A program made the position numbers and the translations under genes. Below the pieces are notes generated by a model that had not been told where the DNA came from, ran no database searches, and saw only the letters and a program-made list of their open reading frames with translations. A DNA stretch of 46,119 bases from positions 1 to 46,119 of the forward strand of contig JADHXR010000047.1 of NCBI GenBank assembly GCA_016782865.1, written 5' to 3'. The DNA comes from Phycisphaerae bacterium. Lineage in GTDB: Bacteria; Planctomycetota; Phycisphaerae; Sedimentisphaerales; Anaerobacaceae. Shown one piece after another: positions 25,623-34,034 of this stretch. Within the stretch, counting starts at the first letter, position 1; every line of letters begins with the position of its first letter.

Positions 25623-26633
25623 TTATTCCCTTAGCAAGCTCAAATCACGGTGGCGTGGGCAATAAGCTGATCCTTTGGTCTTTCGCTCGCTGCAATTTGC
25701 CCAATGACATGGTCGATCCGTGGTCTCAATTTCTAATGGAAGATCTAAGGGGCTTTTCACATTCTGATCTTTGAGCCACTGGCGCAGCTTACGGAGTATC
25801 TTCAGTTGATGCTCCTTGTCGATCTTAGTGCCTTTCGGTTCGTGCCACTCTCTCAGGTCTATATAACCAAAGCCAATATCATGATTGGGATCTATTGACC
25901 ATTCCCAATAAATGTTGACTCTCCGATCTTCTTCACGGTAGATAAAAGGCCCGGAATAGACATCGCCATCCCTGGTGAAACTGAACCCACTCATGATCCC
26001 TACTCCTTGAGACAATAGGGTGCGTCCCTGTGCATTCTGCGCATTTAATGCTACTGTTTGATCCTTTCCCAACAGCACAACACCACCTTGACGTACGTCC
26101 AAAATGCAAGCCGGCTCAAGAATAATGTCCTCTGGAGCCGCCCCGATTGGCGGAAGAAGCTCCTTCCATGCTATCGGCATAGTCGTGCCTGAGGACATCT
26201 TGCCCAGCAAACCATCGAGAAAAACTGGGAAATCGTCACCTCTTCGATCCATAGTCATGATTAAATTGAGGGGGCCGGGCTGGAAATGGGGGCCGTAGGC
26301 ATCGTAAGGATTTTCTGCGGCGAAGAAGACCAGCTTTACATCTGTCTTGGCACAGGTCCTAAGGACTCGATCAGCATGGGTCCGCCCTATGGTTCCGTCG
26401 GTGTTGACATTCGCGAGGACATGCACAAGGTCGAAGGCCCCGGTCTTGATTATGTCGACCAGAGAGTCAGCATCACTGACTGGTGTGTTGGTCACGTTTG
26501 CATAGTGCTTTTCGTAGATACCGGCATCACAATCAGCCATGGCTGCCAGCTCTTCGTCGGCGCCGACTGCCGAGACGAGCACCTTGGTCGGAGAGACCGT
26601 ACTACTTTTCTGCTTGGGCCTGAACCATTTCAT
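25623..26633 (-). CDS. Hypothetical protein with C-terminal CCCH zinc-like motif
   Basis: A 336-residue soluble protein, not recognised. No leader. Residues 15-110 alternate beta strands and helices (VLVSAVGADEEL, FDLVHVLANV, VKLVFFAAENPYD), which suggests a Rossmann-like or CHAT-like sensor domain, but no Cys-His dyad is evident. Residues 170-280 are beta-rich. The end carries C-x4-C-x10-C-x2-H (CHWANC...CPRH), a possible zinc finger. ATG 26633 is preceded by GGAG at suitable distance. It stands alone, with 470 nt of non-coding sequence upstream that includes a decayed domain. Confidence 0.55.
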   Translation of the reverse strand: MKWFRPKQKSSTVSPTKVLVSAVGADEELAAMADCDAGIYEKHYANVTNTPVSDADSLVDIIKTGAFDLVHVLANVNTDGTIGRTHADRVLRTCAKTDVKLVFFAAENPYDAYGPHFQPGPLNLIMTMDRRGDDFPVFLDGLLGKMSSGTTMPIAWKELLPPIGAAPEDIILEPACILDVRQGGVVLLGKDQTVALNAQNAQGRTLLSQGVGIMSGFSFTRDGDVYSGPFIYREEDRRVNIYWEWSIDPNHDIGFGYIDLREWHEPKGTKIDKEHQLKILRKLRQWLKDQNVKSPLDLPLEIETTDRPCHWANCSERKTKGSAYCPRHRDLSLLRE

Positions 26634-26876
26634 TTCATTGACTCCAGCATGTTGTCATATAGTCTGACTGATAACACCTGAAGGGCGTTATCTAACTCCC
26701 TTCCTAAACTCCCAGAACTGTATGTTCTCTTAGGTTTTCTGACTCGATGACACGGCCAATATCATGTTATCAGGAAGACTCGATTATGTAAATTAGTCTG
26801 GTTTCGCGTTGCGTCGACCTTGACGTTCTAGATCAAGATTGACTCTTAAAGACAACTATTGTCCCTAGTTTGACTC

Positions 26877-27101
26877 CTAGTTTGCCTGGCTTGCGACTAA
26901 GTCCACCCAGCCGCAGTCGTCGCCCTCCTTCTCGGTAAGTGGGCAGTTCCTTACATAGCACCATTTGAGCGTGTGAATGCCAGAGCTTATGGTATATTAC
27001 TTCTGCGCTCACTCAATCTCTCCGCCAATGCGATCCTGGCGCGCACCGTCGATATAGAACTCCATATAGTCGGCGTGTTATTCGGACAAGCCACACCAGT
27101 C
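26877..27101 (-). pseudogene. Decayed beta-sandwich domain in frame with the GH9 gene end
   Basis: Directly after the GH9 stop and in the same frame, 75 codons read as a remnant of a planctomycetal exported-protein domain: DYMEFYIDG, then I-G-G-E-I-E, then YTISSGIHTLKWCYVRN and GDDCGWVDLV. These match, from memory, the common pattern DY-x-F-YIDG ... G-x-HTLEWRYVKDGS ... DCGWVD. Three in-frame stops interrupt it (TAA near 27080, TGA near 27009, TAA near 26997). The second probably replaces a Trp codon (TGG to TGA). It may be the lost C-terminal module of the GH9 or the relic of a separate protein. Confidence 0.65.
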
Positions 27102-29291
27102 TCACCAAATCCCGACAAGAAACAGCCAGCGGTTGTTGTGCGGCAGCCAGGGCTCGTTGGGCTGGTAGTCCGGATTTGGCTCGGGGTGCATGTCCAGCCA
27201 GGGGCGGTCGTGATCGGGCCATGCCCTGGTTATGCCGTTGAGGATAGCGCCGGGCACCGCGCCGCGCTCATTGCCCGGCAGAGCGTTGTAACGATGATGA
27301 TGGAGCGGGACGAAGACGCTTCCGACACCTTCCATCGTGGATACGCCATAAGGATTTCGCCCCAGAATCCAACTGACCTGGTTCTCCGCGATACGTCTGC
27401 CCTCCTTGAACCCGAGCATGTCCAACAGAATGCCCTCGTAGGCGGCGTCCATCAGTTCACGACTCTCGCCAACATACCAGTTGTTTACGTCTCGATAGTG
27501 CATGAAGAATATGAAGCTCGCGTCGCTGTCTCGGCGTCTTGTGATTCCGAACAGGTTGCTGCAAACCACCTTGAGTTCCTTCAAACGTGCTGCGCCGACT
27601 GATTTTATCGCCGGCACAAGCGGGTCTCTCGGAAAAGCAATCGCGTACTCGGCCAGCTCACGGAACCCTGCCGAGCTATTGGTGTCCTTGGGCAGCAGCG
27701 ACTCGGCGCGTTTGCCTGCCGCGTCGCGATAGATCTGCTTTCGCGTCGCGATATGCAAAGCCAGAATCGCCTGCATGTTGCCACCGTGTTTCTCATAGAG
27801 CCGCTCGGCTGTAGCGAGGTATTCGGGCACGAATTTGCCCAGCAGCGCCAGTCCCGGCAGACAAGCAGAAGCATTTCGCTTGTCGTCACGCACCACTCGT
27901 TCATCGCCGGTACCGGGCGAGTTGTCGGTTTCCTTCTCCGGTTTGCCCCAGTAGCCGTAACCCGAACTGATCGTCCCTACCATCTCCAGCCGGTCGGGAT
28001 CGATGCATTTATCGAGGAACTTCGCACCCCAGAGGGCCTCATCCAGGATATCCGCCCTGCCGCTGCCGTCTCGATCGAACTGATCGAAAAAATCCTTCCG
28101 GCGATCGTAGGCCAAGGCCAAAGCATACACGGATTCTGGCGTATAGCCGTTGTACTTATTGTAATCGCCGGCGTCATGCCAGCCGCCGGTCAAGTCTCTG
28201 TGACTGCCATCGGGCATCTTCGCATCGTCGAGATGACAAGCGGCATGAAAGGAAGGAACAGCCATACCGCAACGCTGATAGTAGAAGAATCGATAGGCCG
28301 GCTCGCCGGTCCTCGATACCAACAGATTGTCGCGAATCTCGAAAGGCGGCGAATAGTAGGCCAATCCGCCGATCACAGTTTCAATAACATAGCGACCGGG
28401 AGTCTCAAAGGCCGAGATGTCTCCTTGCCAGTGATACAAGTCCCACTGGCGGTTGTAGCCGAATTCAGTCCATTTTCCCGTGAACACTTCTCTCGAATCC
28501 GCCAAATCTATTAGTGAGAATGAATTGGGAGCCCGGCTCAATTCTGTGGACGACTGAAGTATGATGCCCTTCGCGTCGGATTGGGTTTCGTAACCAAGCT
28601 GGTTGACCAGTACATCCACATGTGGCGAGCGGTTGAAATAGACCTCAACATCATCGATGTAGAACGGTTCAGCATCCTTGGTTTCAATTGCTATCTGGAC
28701 CTGCCGAGCGGTGTGACACCGGATAGCATGCAGAGAATATTTGTACCAGCCATCTTTGCTTTCCACCGGCTGGCTGACCGCCTGTTCGGCGATCTTGATA
28801 AACGGGATGCGATTTCGTCGGGTGTACCAGATCGCCTTGACAGTAACCTGCGAAGAAGACAGCTTGCTGACCCAGACGGACGCATCACACGAGAGTATGT
28901 CCTGGTCAAGGCGGAAAGCTATAGTCCTTGCCCCGCTGACCCCGGTGCCGGTGCGGTTCTCTCTGACTTCCTCGCCCGCGTTGTACTGGCTGTAGTATAT
29001 CGTCCCGGTGAGCTTGCCGGGGTTGGGTGTTACCCGCAGAGATTTCTTTCCCGTGCGGGCGACGTCGGCGGCGATTTCGATTTCGCTGGCGCCATCGTCC
29101 GTTACGACCCCTATCGGAAACCACCCGCCAAAAACGCAAGTATTCGTATTGATACCGGTTAAATCGTTCTCGAACGAATCGTTGGGCGCGACATTCATTT
29201 TTCCATCTTCCGCCCTCACCCGGTACGACAGGACGAGTGAAAAGAAGACGGCAAAAGCCAGCGCAAGCCTTGCGGAAAGCTTCCTATTCAT
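27102..29291 (-). CDS. Secreted glycoside hydrolase family 9 (endoglucanase-type)
   Basis: A 729-residue exported enzyme that cleaves beta-1,4-glucans or related polysaccharides by inversion. The frame is open further upstream, but ATG 29291 starts a good signal peptide (MNRKLSARLALAFAVFFSLV, cut near RAE) and lies 13 nt after the sialidase stop. Residues 30-222 form a carbohydrate-binding-like beta sandwich, 224-320 the CelD-type Ig-like domain (VDVLVNQLGY), and 325-729 the (alpha/alpha)6 catalytic domain. The catalytic-base motif GGWHDAGDYNKY has both Asp residues (373, 376). The catalytic acid is probably the Glu in N-E-P-W-L-P-H-N near the end. Likely co-transcribed with the upstream sialidase. 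Exact substrate unknown. Confidence 0.9.
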   Translation of the reverse strand: MNRKLSARLALAFAVFFSLVLSYRVRAEDGKMNVAPNDSFENDLTGINTNTCVFGGWFPIGVVTDDGASEIEIAADVARTGKKSLRVTPNPGKLTGTIYYSQYNAGEEVRENRTGTGVSGARTIAFRLDQDILSCDASVWVSKLSSSQVTVKAIWYTRRNRIPFIKIAEQAVSQPVESKDGWYKYSLHAIRCHTARQVQIAIETKDAEPFYIDDVEVYFNRSPHVDVLVNQLGYETQSDAKGIILQSSTELSRAPNSFSLIDLADSREVFTGKWTEFGYNRQWDLYHWQGDISAFETPGRYVIETVIGGLAYYSPPFEIRDNLLVSRTGEPAYRFFYYQRCGMAVPSFHAACHLDDAKMPDGSHRDLTGGWHDAGDYNKYNGYTPESVYALALAYDRRKDFFDQFDRDGSGRADILDEALWGAKFLDKCIDPDRLEMVGTISSGYGYWGKPEKETDNSPGTGDERVVRDDKRNASACLPGLALLGKFVPEYLATAERLYEKHGGNMQAILALHIATRKQIYRDAAGKRAESLLPKDTNSSAGFRELAEYAIAFPRDPLVPAIKSVGAARLKELKVVCSNLFGITRRRDSDASFIFFMHYRDVNNWYVGESRELMDAAYEGILLDMLGFKEGRRIAENQVSWILGRNPYGVSTMEGVGSVFVPLHHHRYNALPGNERGAVPGAILNGITRAWPDHDRPWLDMHPEPNPDYQPNEPWLPHNNRWLFLVGIW

Positions 29292-29304
29292 ATTCGATGA
29301 GTCC

Positions 29305-30435
29305 CTACTCGGGCCACTTTCCGTCGGGCATATCGCGCAAGACCAGCTTGTTCGGATCGATGACCACATAGTTTATAAGTTCGCGGCGCCACGTATATGT
29401 GATATGGACCAGACCGTCGGAGGCCTGGATCGCGGCGGGGTACGCACCATAGGCTCTCTTGCCGCGGACGGTTGTCTCGTCTTCCAGTTTCAATGCCGCC
29501 TTCCAGTTCTTGCCGTCGCTGGATAGCGCCACGTTCAGTTGGGCCCGGCTCTTTGTCGAATGGTTGTACACCAGCAATTGCCTGCCGTCGGTCAGAGTCA
29601 CGGCGTCGATCCCCGCACTCGGATTGGGCAGAACCGACGGCACTAATGGGCTCCAGGTCTTGCCCGCATCGTCGGACCACGACTGGCGAAGAATTCCGCG
29701 GCTGCGGCAGAGAATCTGTATCCTGCCATTGGGATAGGTCAAAATGGTCGGCTGAATAACGGGAAATTCCTTGCCATCATTGATCGCTTCCGTTCTGCTC
29801 CAGGTCTTGCCCAGGTCCGGGGTAATCTCCATGTGCACGCGCCATCCCTTGTCCTCAGTACTCGATCCACAGAGCAGTGTTCGCTCGGCAAGCTTGACCG
29901 GCTTGGCCCTGACCGGTCCGATGATACCCTCGGGCAGTCGTCGCGGCTGCGTCCAGGTCTTGCCCTGATCGTCCGATGTGGTCAACATCCCCCACCAGCT
30001 TGCCGGAGTGGGCCCAACCTTGTAGAATAGCAACAGCGGGCCATTGTCCGCCTGATGCAGCACAGGGTTCCAGCAGGGATGCCGCTGCAGTTCTCCGCCC
30101 GGAATCCGGCTGAACTGCACCCCATTGGCAACCTCGACCGGGGCGGACCAGTGATCGGCGCCCTTGCCCCTGGTGCAGATCCAGATGCCGACATCCTTGT
30201 TGCCCTCGCCGGTTCCGCCGAAAAAGGCTGTGACAAAGTAGTCTTTCGTCTCCGCTATGGTCGAGGCGTGACACGACGGAAATGACGCCTGCTCATAGAG
30301 AAACTGCGCCTTGACCACACCGCCCTGAGCCATTAGATCAGAACGCAAACTCCCCATATCAGGCGCCGCAAAAATAGGAGTCGCCCCCACGAGTACCAGG
30401 ATTCCAAGATTGTGGAGTCTTGTTTTGCATTTCAT
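29305..30435 (-). CDS. Exported sialidase-family (BNR repeat) protein
   Basis: A 376-residue six-bladed propeller protein of the exo-sialidase superfamily. The signal peptide (H-N-L-G-I-L-V-L-V-G-A-T-P-I-F-A) ends before A-P-D. Four Asp-box motifs mark blades: SDDQGKTW, TPDLGKTW, SDDAGKTW and SSDGKNW. The planctomycetal group carries H-A-S-T-I-A-E-T near the start and Q-R-H-P-C-W-N-P, both present. Substrate need not be sialic acid; many relatives act on plant or algal polysaccharides or are predicted lyase-like. Start ATG 30435 has an AGGAGA ribosome site. First gene of a two-gene unit with the GH9. Confidence 0.85.
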   Translation of the reverse strand: MKCKTRLHNLGILVLVGATPIFAAPDMGSLRSDLMAQGGVVKAQFLYEQASFPSCHASTIAETKDYFVTAFFGGTGEGNKDVGIWICTRGKGADHWSAPVEVANGVQFSRIPGGELQRHPCWNPVLHQADNGPLLLFYKVGPTPASWWGMLTTSDDQGKTWTQPRRLPEGIIGPVRAKPVKLAERTLLCGSSTEDKGWRVHMEITPDLGKTWSRTEAINDGKEFPVIQPTILTYPNGRIQILCRSRGILRQSWSDDAGKTWSPLVPSVLPNPSAGIDAVTLTDGRQLLVYNHSTKSRAQLNVALSSDGKNWKAALKLEDETTVRGKRAYGAYPAAIQASDGLVHITYTWRRELINYVVIDPNKLVLRDMPDGKWPE

Positions 30436-30652
30436 TGGATTCTCCTAATCTGCGTACAATACGCGGCTATTCGACCACCGTGACAATTGCCTCCATTACG
30501 GTGGATTCTCACGGGCAATTATATCGAGTTTTGCAAAGTTAACAAGAAAACAGCAGAAGTTTCCGGATAAACCTGGTAGTATTCCGTATCGCAGCATTCA
30601 GCAATGTTACAGGATCAAACATGTTGGCAGTCTCAGATTAAGGAGGTCACAA

Positions 30653-32410
30653 ATGAGAAACAGAAAAAACACAAAGTCCGAGTCGTTCATGGGTAGCGCA
30701 ATATCCGGGATGCTGACAATTCTGCTGTTGACTATTGTAGTCTGTGCAACCGCTACAAATGCCGACGTGACCTGGCAGCGAAAGAGCAGCTCGACGGCCG
30801 ACATGCCGACTCCGAACGCCGGCAATCAACAGACGTGCTGCATGGTCCTGGACATCGACAAGGACGGCATCGAGGATTTTGTTGTGGGCGAGCGTACTCA
30901 GGCCCCGTCCGTCGTATGGTACAAGTACAACGGCAAGGGCTGGGACAGGTTCGTGATAGACAATACGAAGAAAAGGCCAGAGGCGGGCGGCGATTTCTGC
31001 GATATCGACCGAGACGGCGACCTGGACATCGTTCTCGGACAGGACGCCAGCGGCAGTAACATGTGGTGGTGGGAGAATCCTTATCCGGATTTCTCGAAGC
31101 CCTGGACGTGCCGTAATATCAAGAAATCCGGATCGAGCAAGCACCACGACCAAACCGTCGCTGACTTTGACGGTGACGGACAGGCCGAATTCGTCTCGTG
31201 GAATCAGGGGGCAAAGAAGCTGCTTCTTTACGAGATTCCCGCGAATCCCAAATCGACCGAGACGTGGCCCTCGACAACGATCTACTCGTGGTCGTCGGGG
31301 CGCGAACGAGAGGGTTTTCCGTCTGTCCCCACGGATGTTGATCTGGACGGCAAGGTCGATATTGTCGGCGGAGGACGCTGGTTCAAACACCAGGGCGGCA
31401 CAGACTACAAGGACAATGTGATCGACCCCGAGATGGCCTTCACTCAATGCGCTGCCGGCCAGCTCGTAAAGGGCGACCGACCGGAGATTGTTTTCTCGCC
31501 GGGCGATATGGACGGCGACGCAAAGTGGTATCAGTGGAACAACGCAAAGTGGGTCGCCCACACGCTGCGCCGCGTCATACACGGCCACACCTGCGAAATC
31601 CGCGACGTGGACAGCGACGGCAACATGGACATCTTCATCGGCGAGATGGGCAACCCCGGCGCCGGCGACAATGCAAAAGTGTACATCTGGTACGGCGACG
31701 GCAAAGGCGGTTTCACCGAAACAGTCGCCTCTGAGGGCCAGGGCATACACGAGGGCAAACTCGCCGATCTCGACGGCGACGGAGACCTGGACATCCTTCT
31801 CAAGCCTTACAATCACAACTCCCCGCGCCTGGACGTCTTGTTGAATTCAGGAGGCGGATGGGAGATTCTGTTCGACGGTTCAAGTCTGGACGACAATTGG
31901 CAGGAAAGCAAATGGGTCGTCAAAGACCGCGTGTTGACCAGAACGCCCAAAGCCGGGATGATCTGGAGCAAGGAGCGTTTCGGAGACTTTGTTCTCGATC
32001 TGGAATTCAAGACCGAGGGCAACAGCGGCATTTTCTTCCGCACGGACGATACGAAGAACCCGGTGCAGACCGGGATCGAAATCCAGGTTTATAAACGCGT
32101 TGCCAGCCCCACAACGCATAGCTGCGGGGCGGTTTACGACGCCCTGGCGCCGAGCAAGGAAATGACAAAGGACGGGCAATGGAACCATATAAACATTACG
32201 GCCCGTGACAACGAGATTGGCATCGTGCTCAACGGCGAGCAGATCATCGACATGGACCTGAACGAGTGGACGACTGCCGGCAAGAATCCCGGCGGATCAA
32301 ATAACAAGTTCCGCACGGCATTGAAGGATTTCAAGCGTGAAGGACACATAGGATTTCAGGACCACGGCGCCAATGTCTGGTTCCGCAATGTCCGAATCAA
32401 GCGGCTGTGA
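30653..32410 (+). CDS. Exported FG-GAP/VCBS propeller fused to DUF1080 domain
   Basis: A 585-residue exported protein. An AAGGAGG lies 6 nt before the ATG. Signal peptide near residues 17-42. Residues 45-400 hold repeated calcium-binding D-x-D-x-D-G-x-x-D loops (DIDKDGIED, DIDRDGDLDI, DVDSDGNMDI, DLDGDGDLDI), a FG-GAP beta-propeller. Residues 402-585 are a DUF1080 (3-keto-disaccharide hydrolase-like, jelly roll) domain: ILFDGSSLDDNW, F-K-T-E-G-N-S-G-I-F-F-R, and V-W-F-R-N-V-R-I-K at the end. It may bind and cleave oxidised disaccharides at the cell surface. It is divergent from the sialidase gene and converges on the DegT gene. Confidence 0.88.
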   Translation: MRNRKNTKSESFMGSAISGMLTILLLTIVVCATATNADVTWQRKSSSTADMPTPNAGNQQTCCMVLDIDKDGIEDFVVGERTQAPSVVWYKYNGKGWDRFVIDNTKKRPEAGGDFCDIDRDGDLDIVLGQDASGSNMWWWENPYPDFSKPWTCRNIKKSGSSKHHDQTVADFDGDGQAEFVSWNQGAKKLLLYEIPANPKSTETWPSTTIYSWSSGREREGFPSVPTDVDLDGKVDIVGGGRWFKHQGGTDYKDNVIDPEMAFTQCAAGQLVKGDRPEIVFSPGDMDGDAKWYQWNNAKWVAHTLRRVIHGHTCEIRDVDSDGNMDIFIGEMGNPGAGDNAKVYIWYGDGKGGFTETVASEGQGIHEGKLADLDGDGDLDILLKPYNHNSPRLDVLLNSGGGWEILFDGSSLDDNWQESKWVVKDRVLTRTPKAGMIWSKERFGDFVLDLEFKTEGNSGIFFRTDDTKNPVQTGIEIQVYKRVASPTTHSCGAVYDALAPSKEMTKDGQWNHINITARDNEIGIVLNGEQIIDMDLNEWTTAGKNPGGSNNKFRTALKDFKREGHIGFQDHGANVWFRNVRIKRL

Positions 32411-32431
32411 AACTCTGCGGCGCAATTGCGA

Positions 32432-32590
32432 CTATTGAGTCGGGGTGACTTTGCAGGCGATATCACGAACGAACGAAGGCACATAGATTCGTAAGGGACC
32501 TTTGGCGATTAATACCCGTTCGTTTCGAACCGTTTTGCCCTCGAACGTGTTCCACCATTCTACGTTGTACATCCCGCGCTCGAAACCCTC
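32432..32590 (-). pseudogene. C-terminal remnant of a glycosidase-associated beta domain
   Basis: Just after the DegT stop, in another frame, about 50 codons read GMYNVEWWNTFEGKTVRNER, a short loop, then L-R-I-Y-V-P-S-F-V-R-D-I-A-C-K-V and a TGA. Strands of the form Y-x-V-E-W-W-D/N-T-x-x-G and V-P-x-F-x-x-D-I-A-x-K-V are typical of the C-terminal beta domain of putative glycosidases and collagen-binding-like modules. No ribosome site or full domain precedes it, so it is probably a leftover of a lost enzyme. Confidence 0.45.
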
Positions 32591-33953
32591 ACACCACAGA
32601 GTTATAGACCTCGCGGATCGCGTCAACGATGTAATCGTTGATGCGCGGCGTATACTTCGCACCTACGCGAACCTGGACAAAACGGTCGTACACCCCCAGC
32701 GTTTGCCGGCAACAGTCCGGGCCGTATTTGATTTGCCTTCCACGCGGGCTGTTAAAAGAAGGCCAATCCGGATGCCGGGCTCGCTTGTTGATCACTGATT
32801 CCTGGATGGGCAGCAAGACCGATCCCGACATCGTGCCCGCCGGCACCTTTCTTCCCCTCAGTTCACGGATGCAGCGGTCGCGTGTTGCTTTGTCCTTCAT
32901 CTCGAAATAGACCCCGTAGCCGGTATCGCCTTGGGGGTCGGGACGGCGGCGCAGGCGAATGCCGGGCAGGCTCTTGATCCCGTCATAGATGGCCCGCCCA
33001 TTGGCGCGAAGCTGAGCGACCATCGAATCGAGCTTGGTCAACTGCGCGCCGAGGACCGCCCCGGTTAACTCGCTCATCCTGAAGTTCTCCCCGGCAAAGG
33101 TCTGCACCCGGCTGGGCCCCGAACGATCGAGAAAGAGCTGGCGGATTGTCCCCATATCGTGGAAGCGGGCCGCTCGCTCGTAGATGAGCGGGTCGCTCGT
33201 CACTACCGCACCGCCCTCTCCCGAGGTCATCATCTTGTTGATCTGGAAACTGTAAATCCCCACGTCCCCGACCGAGCCCAGCTTCTTTGTGCCGAAGGAG
33301 CCACCGACACACTGCGCGCAATCCTCCAGGACCGCGACCTTGTGCTTGCGGGCGATCTCCATGATCGGGTCCATGTCACAGAGCCCGCCGAGCAAGTGGA
33401 CGGCGATGACAGCTTTTGTGCGAGGCGTGATCTTCCGTTCGAAATCTTTCGGGTCGATGTTGAGCGTGCGGTCAATGTCGGCAAAGACGGGCAAAGCCCC
33501 CGCATGGACCACGCAGGTATAGTCCGACCACCACGTGTAAGCCGGGACAATCACCTCGTCACCGGGGCCGATTCCCAGTCCCGCCACCGCGCAGTCAAGA
33601 GCCGCTGTGCCTGAGGTCACCCCAAGGGCAAAGCGTGCGCCCATATATTCTGCGAAGTCCTCCTCGAAACGCAGCACCTTTGTCGGCTCGCCCGGTCCCC
33701 AATAACGAAAAGGGGACCCGGATTCCAAGACCTCCAACAACGCCTGCTCTTCACGTTCGTCGAAGAACTGAGGCCCGATGTATCCCGGATCGATCTTCGG
33801 GATTTCCGCAGAAGCAGCGGCGGGCCGGGCCCCGAGCCTTTGCGCCCGCAGGCCGATTGCCGCGCCGGAGAAGGCCATACAGCTTCTCGTCAAGAACTGG
33901 CGGCGCGTTGGATTTTGACTTGCTGCATTCCTGGTGACATTTTGTGTAATCAT
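32589..33953 (-). CDS. DegT/DnrJ/EryC1/StrS-type aminotransferase with twin-arginine leader
   Basis: A 454-residue PLP-dependent sugar aminotransferase-like enzyme. ATG 33953 is chosen for the AAGGAGG 6 nt upstream. The N-terminus shows a twin-arginine signal (P-T-R-R-Q-F-L-T-R-S, then a hydrophobic stretch), so the folded enzyme should be exported with its cofactor. Family motifs follow: LGVTSGTAALDCAVAGLGIG, VIVPAYTWWSDY, AVHLLGG, ED-C-A-Q in the cofactor pocket, and the PLP lysine in FQINKMMTSGEGG. Classical relatives aminate nucleotide-linked keto sugars in the cytoplasm. Export is unusual and fits planctomycetal loci with Tat-exported Gfo/Idh enzymes. Sits next to an HtrA protease. Confidence 0.88.
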   Translation of the reverse strand: MITQNVTRNAASQNPTRRQFLTRSCMAFSGAAIGLRAQRLGARPAAASAEIPKIDPGYIGPQFFDEREEQALLEVLESGSPFRYWGPGEPTKVLRFEEDFAEYMGARFALGVTSGTAALDCAVAGLGIGPGDEVIVPAYTWWSDYTCVVHAGALPVFADIDRTLNIDPKDFERKITPRTKAVIAVHLLGGLCDMDPIMEIARKHKVAVLEDCAQCVGGSFGTKKLGSVGDVGIYSFQINKMMTSGEGGAVVTSDPLIYERAARFHDMGTIRQLFLDRSGPSRVQTFAGENFRMSELTGAVLGAQLTKLDSMVAQLRANGRAIYDGIKSLPGIRLRRRPDPQGDTGYGVYFEMKDKATRDRCIRELRGRKVPAGTMSGSVLLPIQESVINKRARHPDWPSFNSPRGRQIKYGPDCCRQTLGVYDRFVQVRVGAKYTPRINDYIVDAIREVYNSVV

Positions 33954-34034
33954 TTTCGGCCTCCTTACTCGCCCCGTCTTGCGGGGCAATTGGTTTTAGT
34001 CATTCTGTTCCGGGCCGGCCAATCCCTGCCAGCA

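Noticed and set aside
30647..31816. 389-codon minus-strand frame opposite the FG-GAP gene
   Set aside because: Calcium-loop repeats on the plus strand explain the open antisense frame; low-complexity Val/Ala-rich product.
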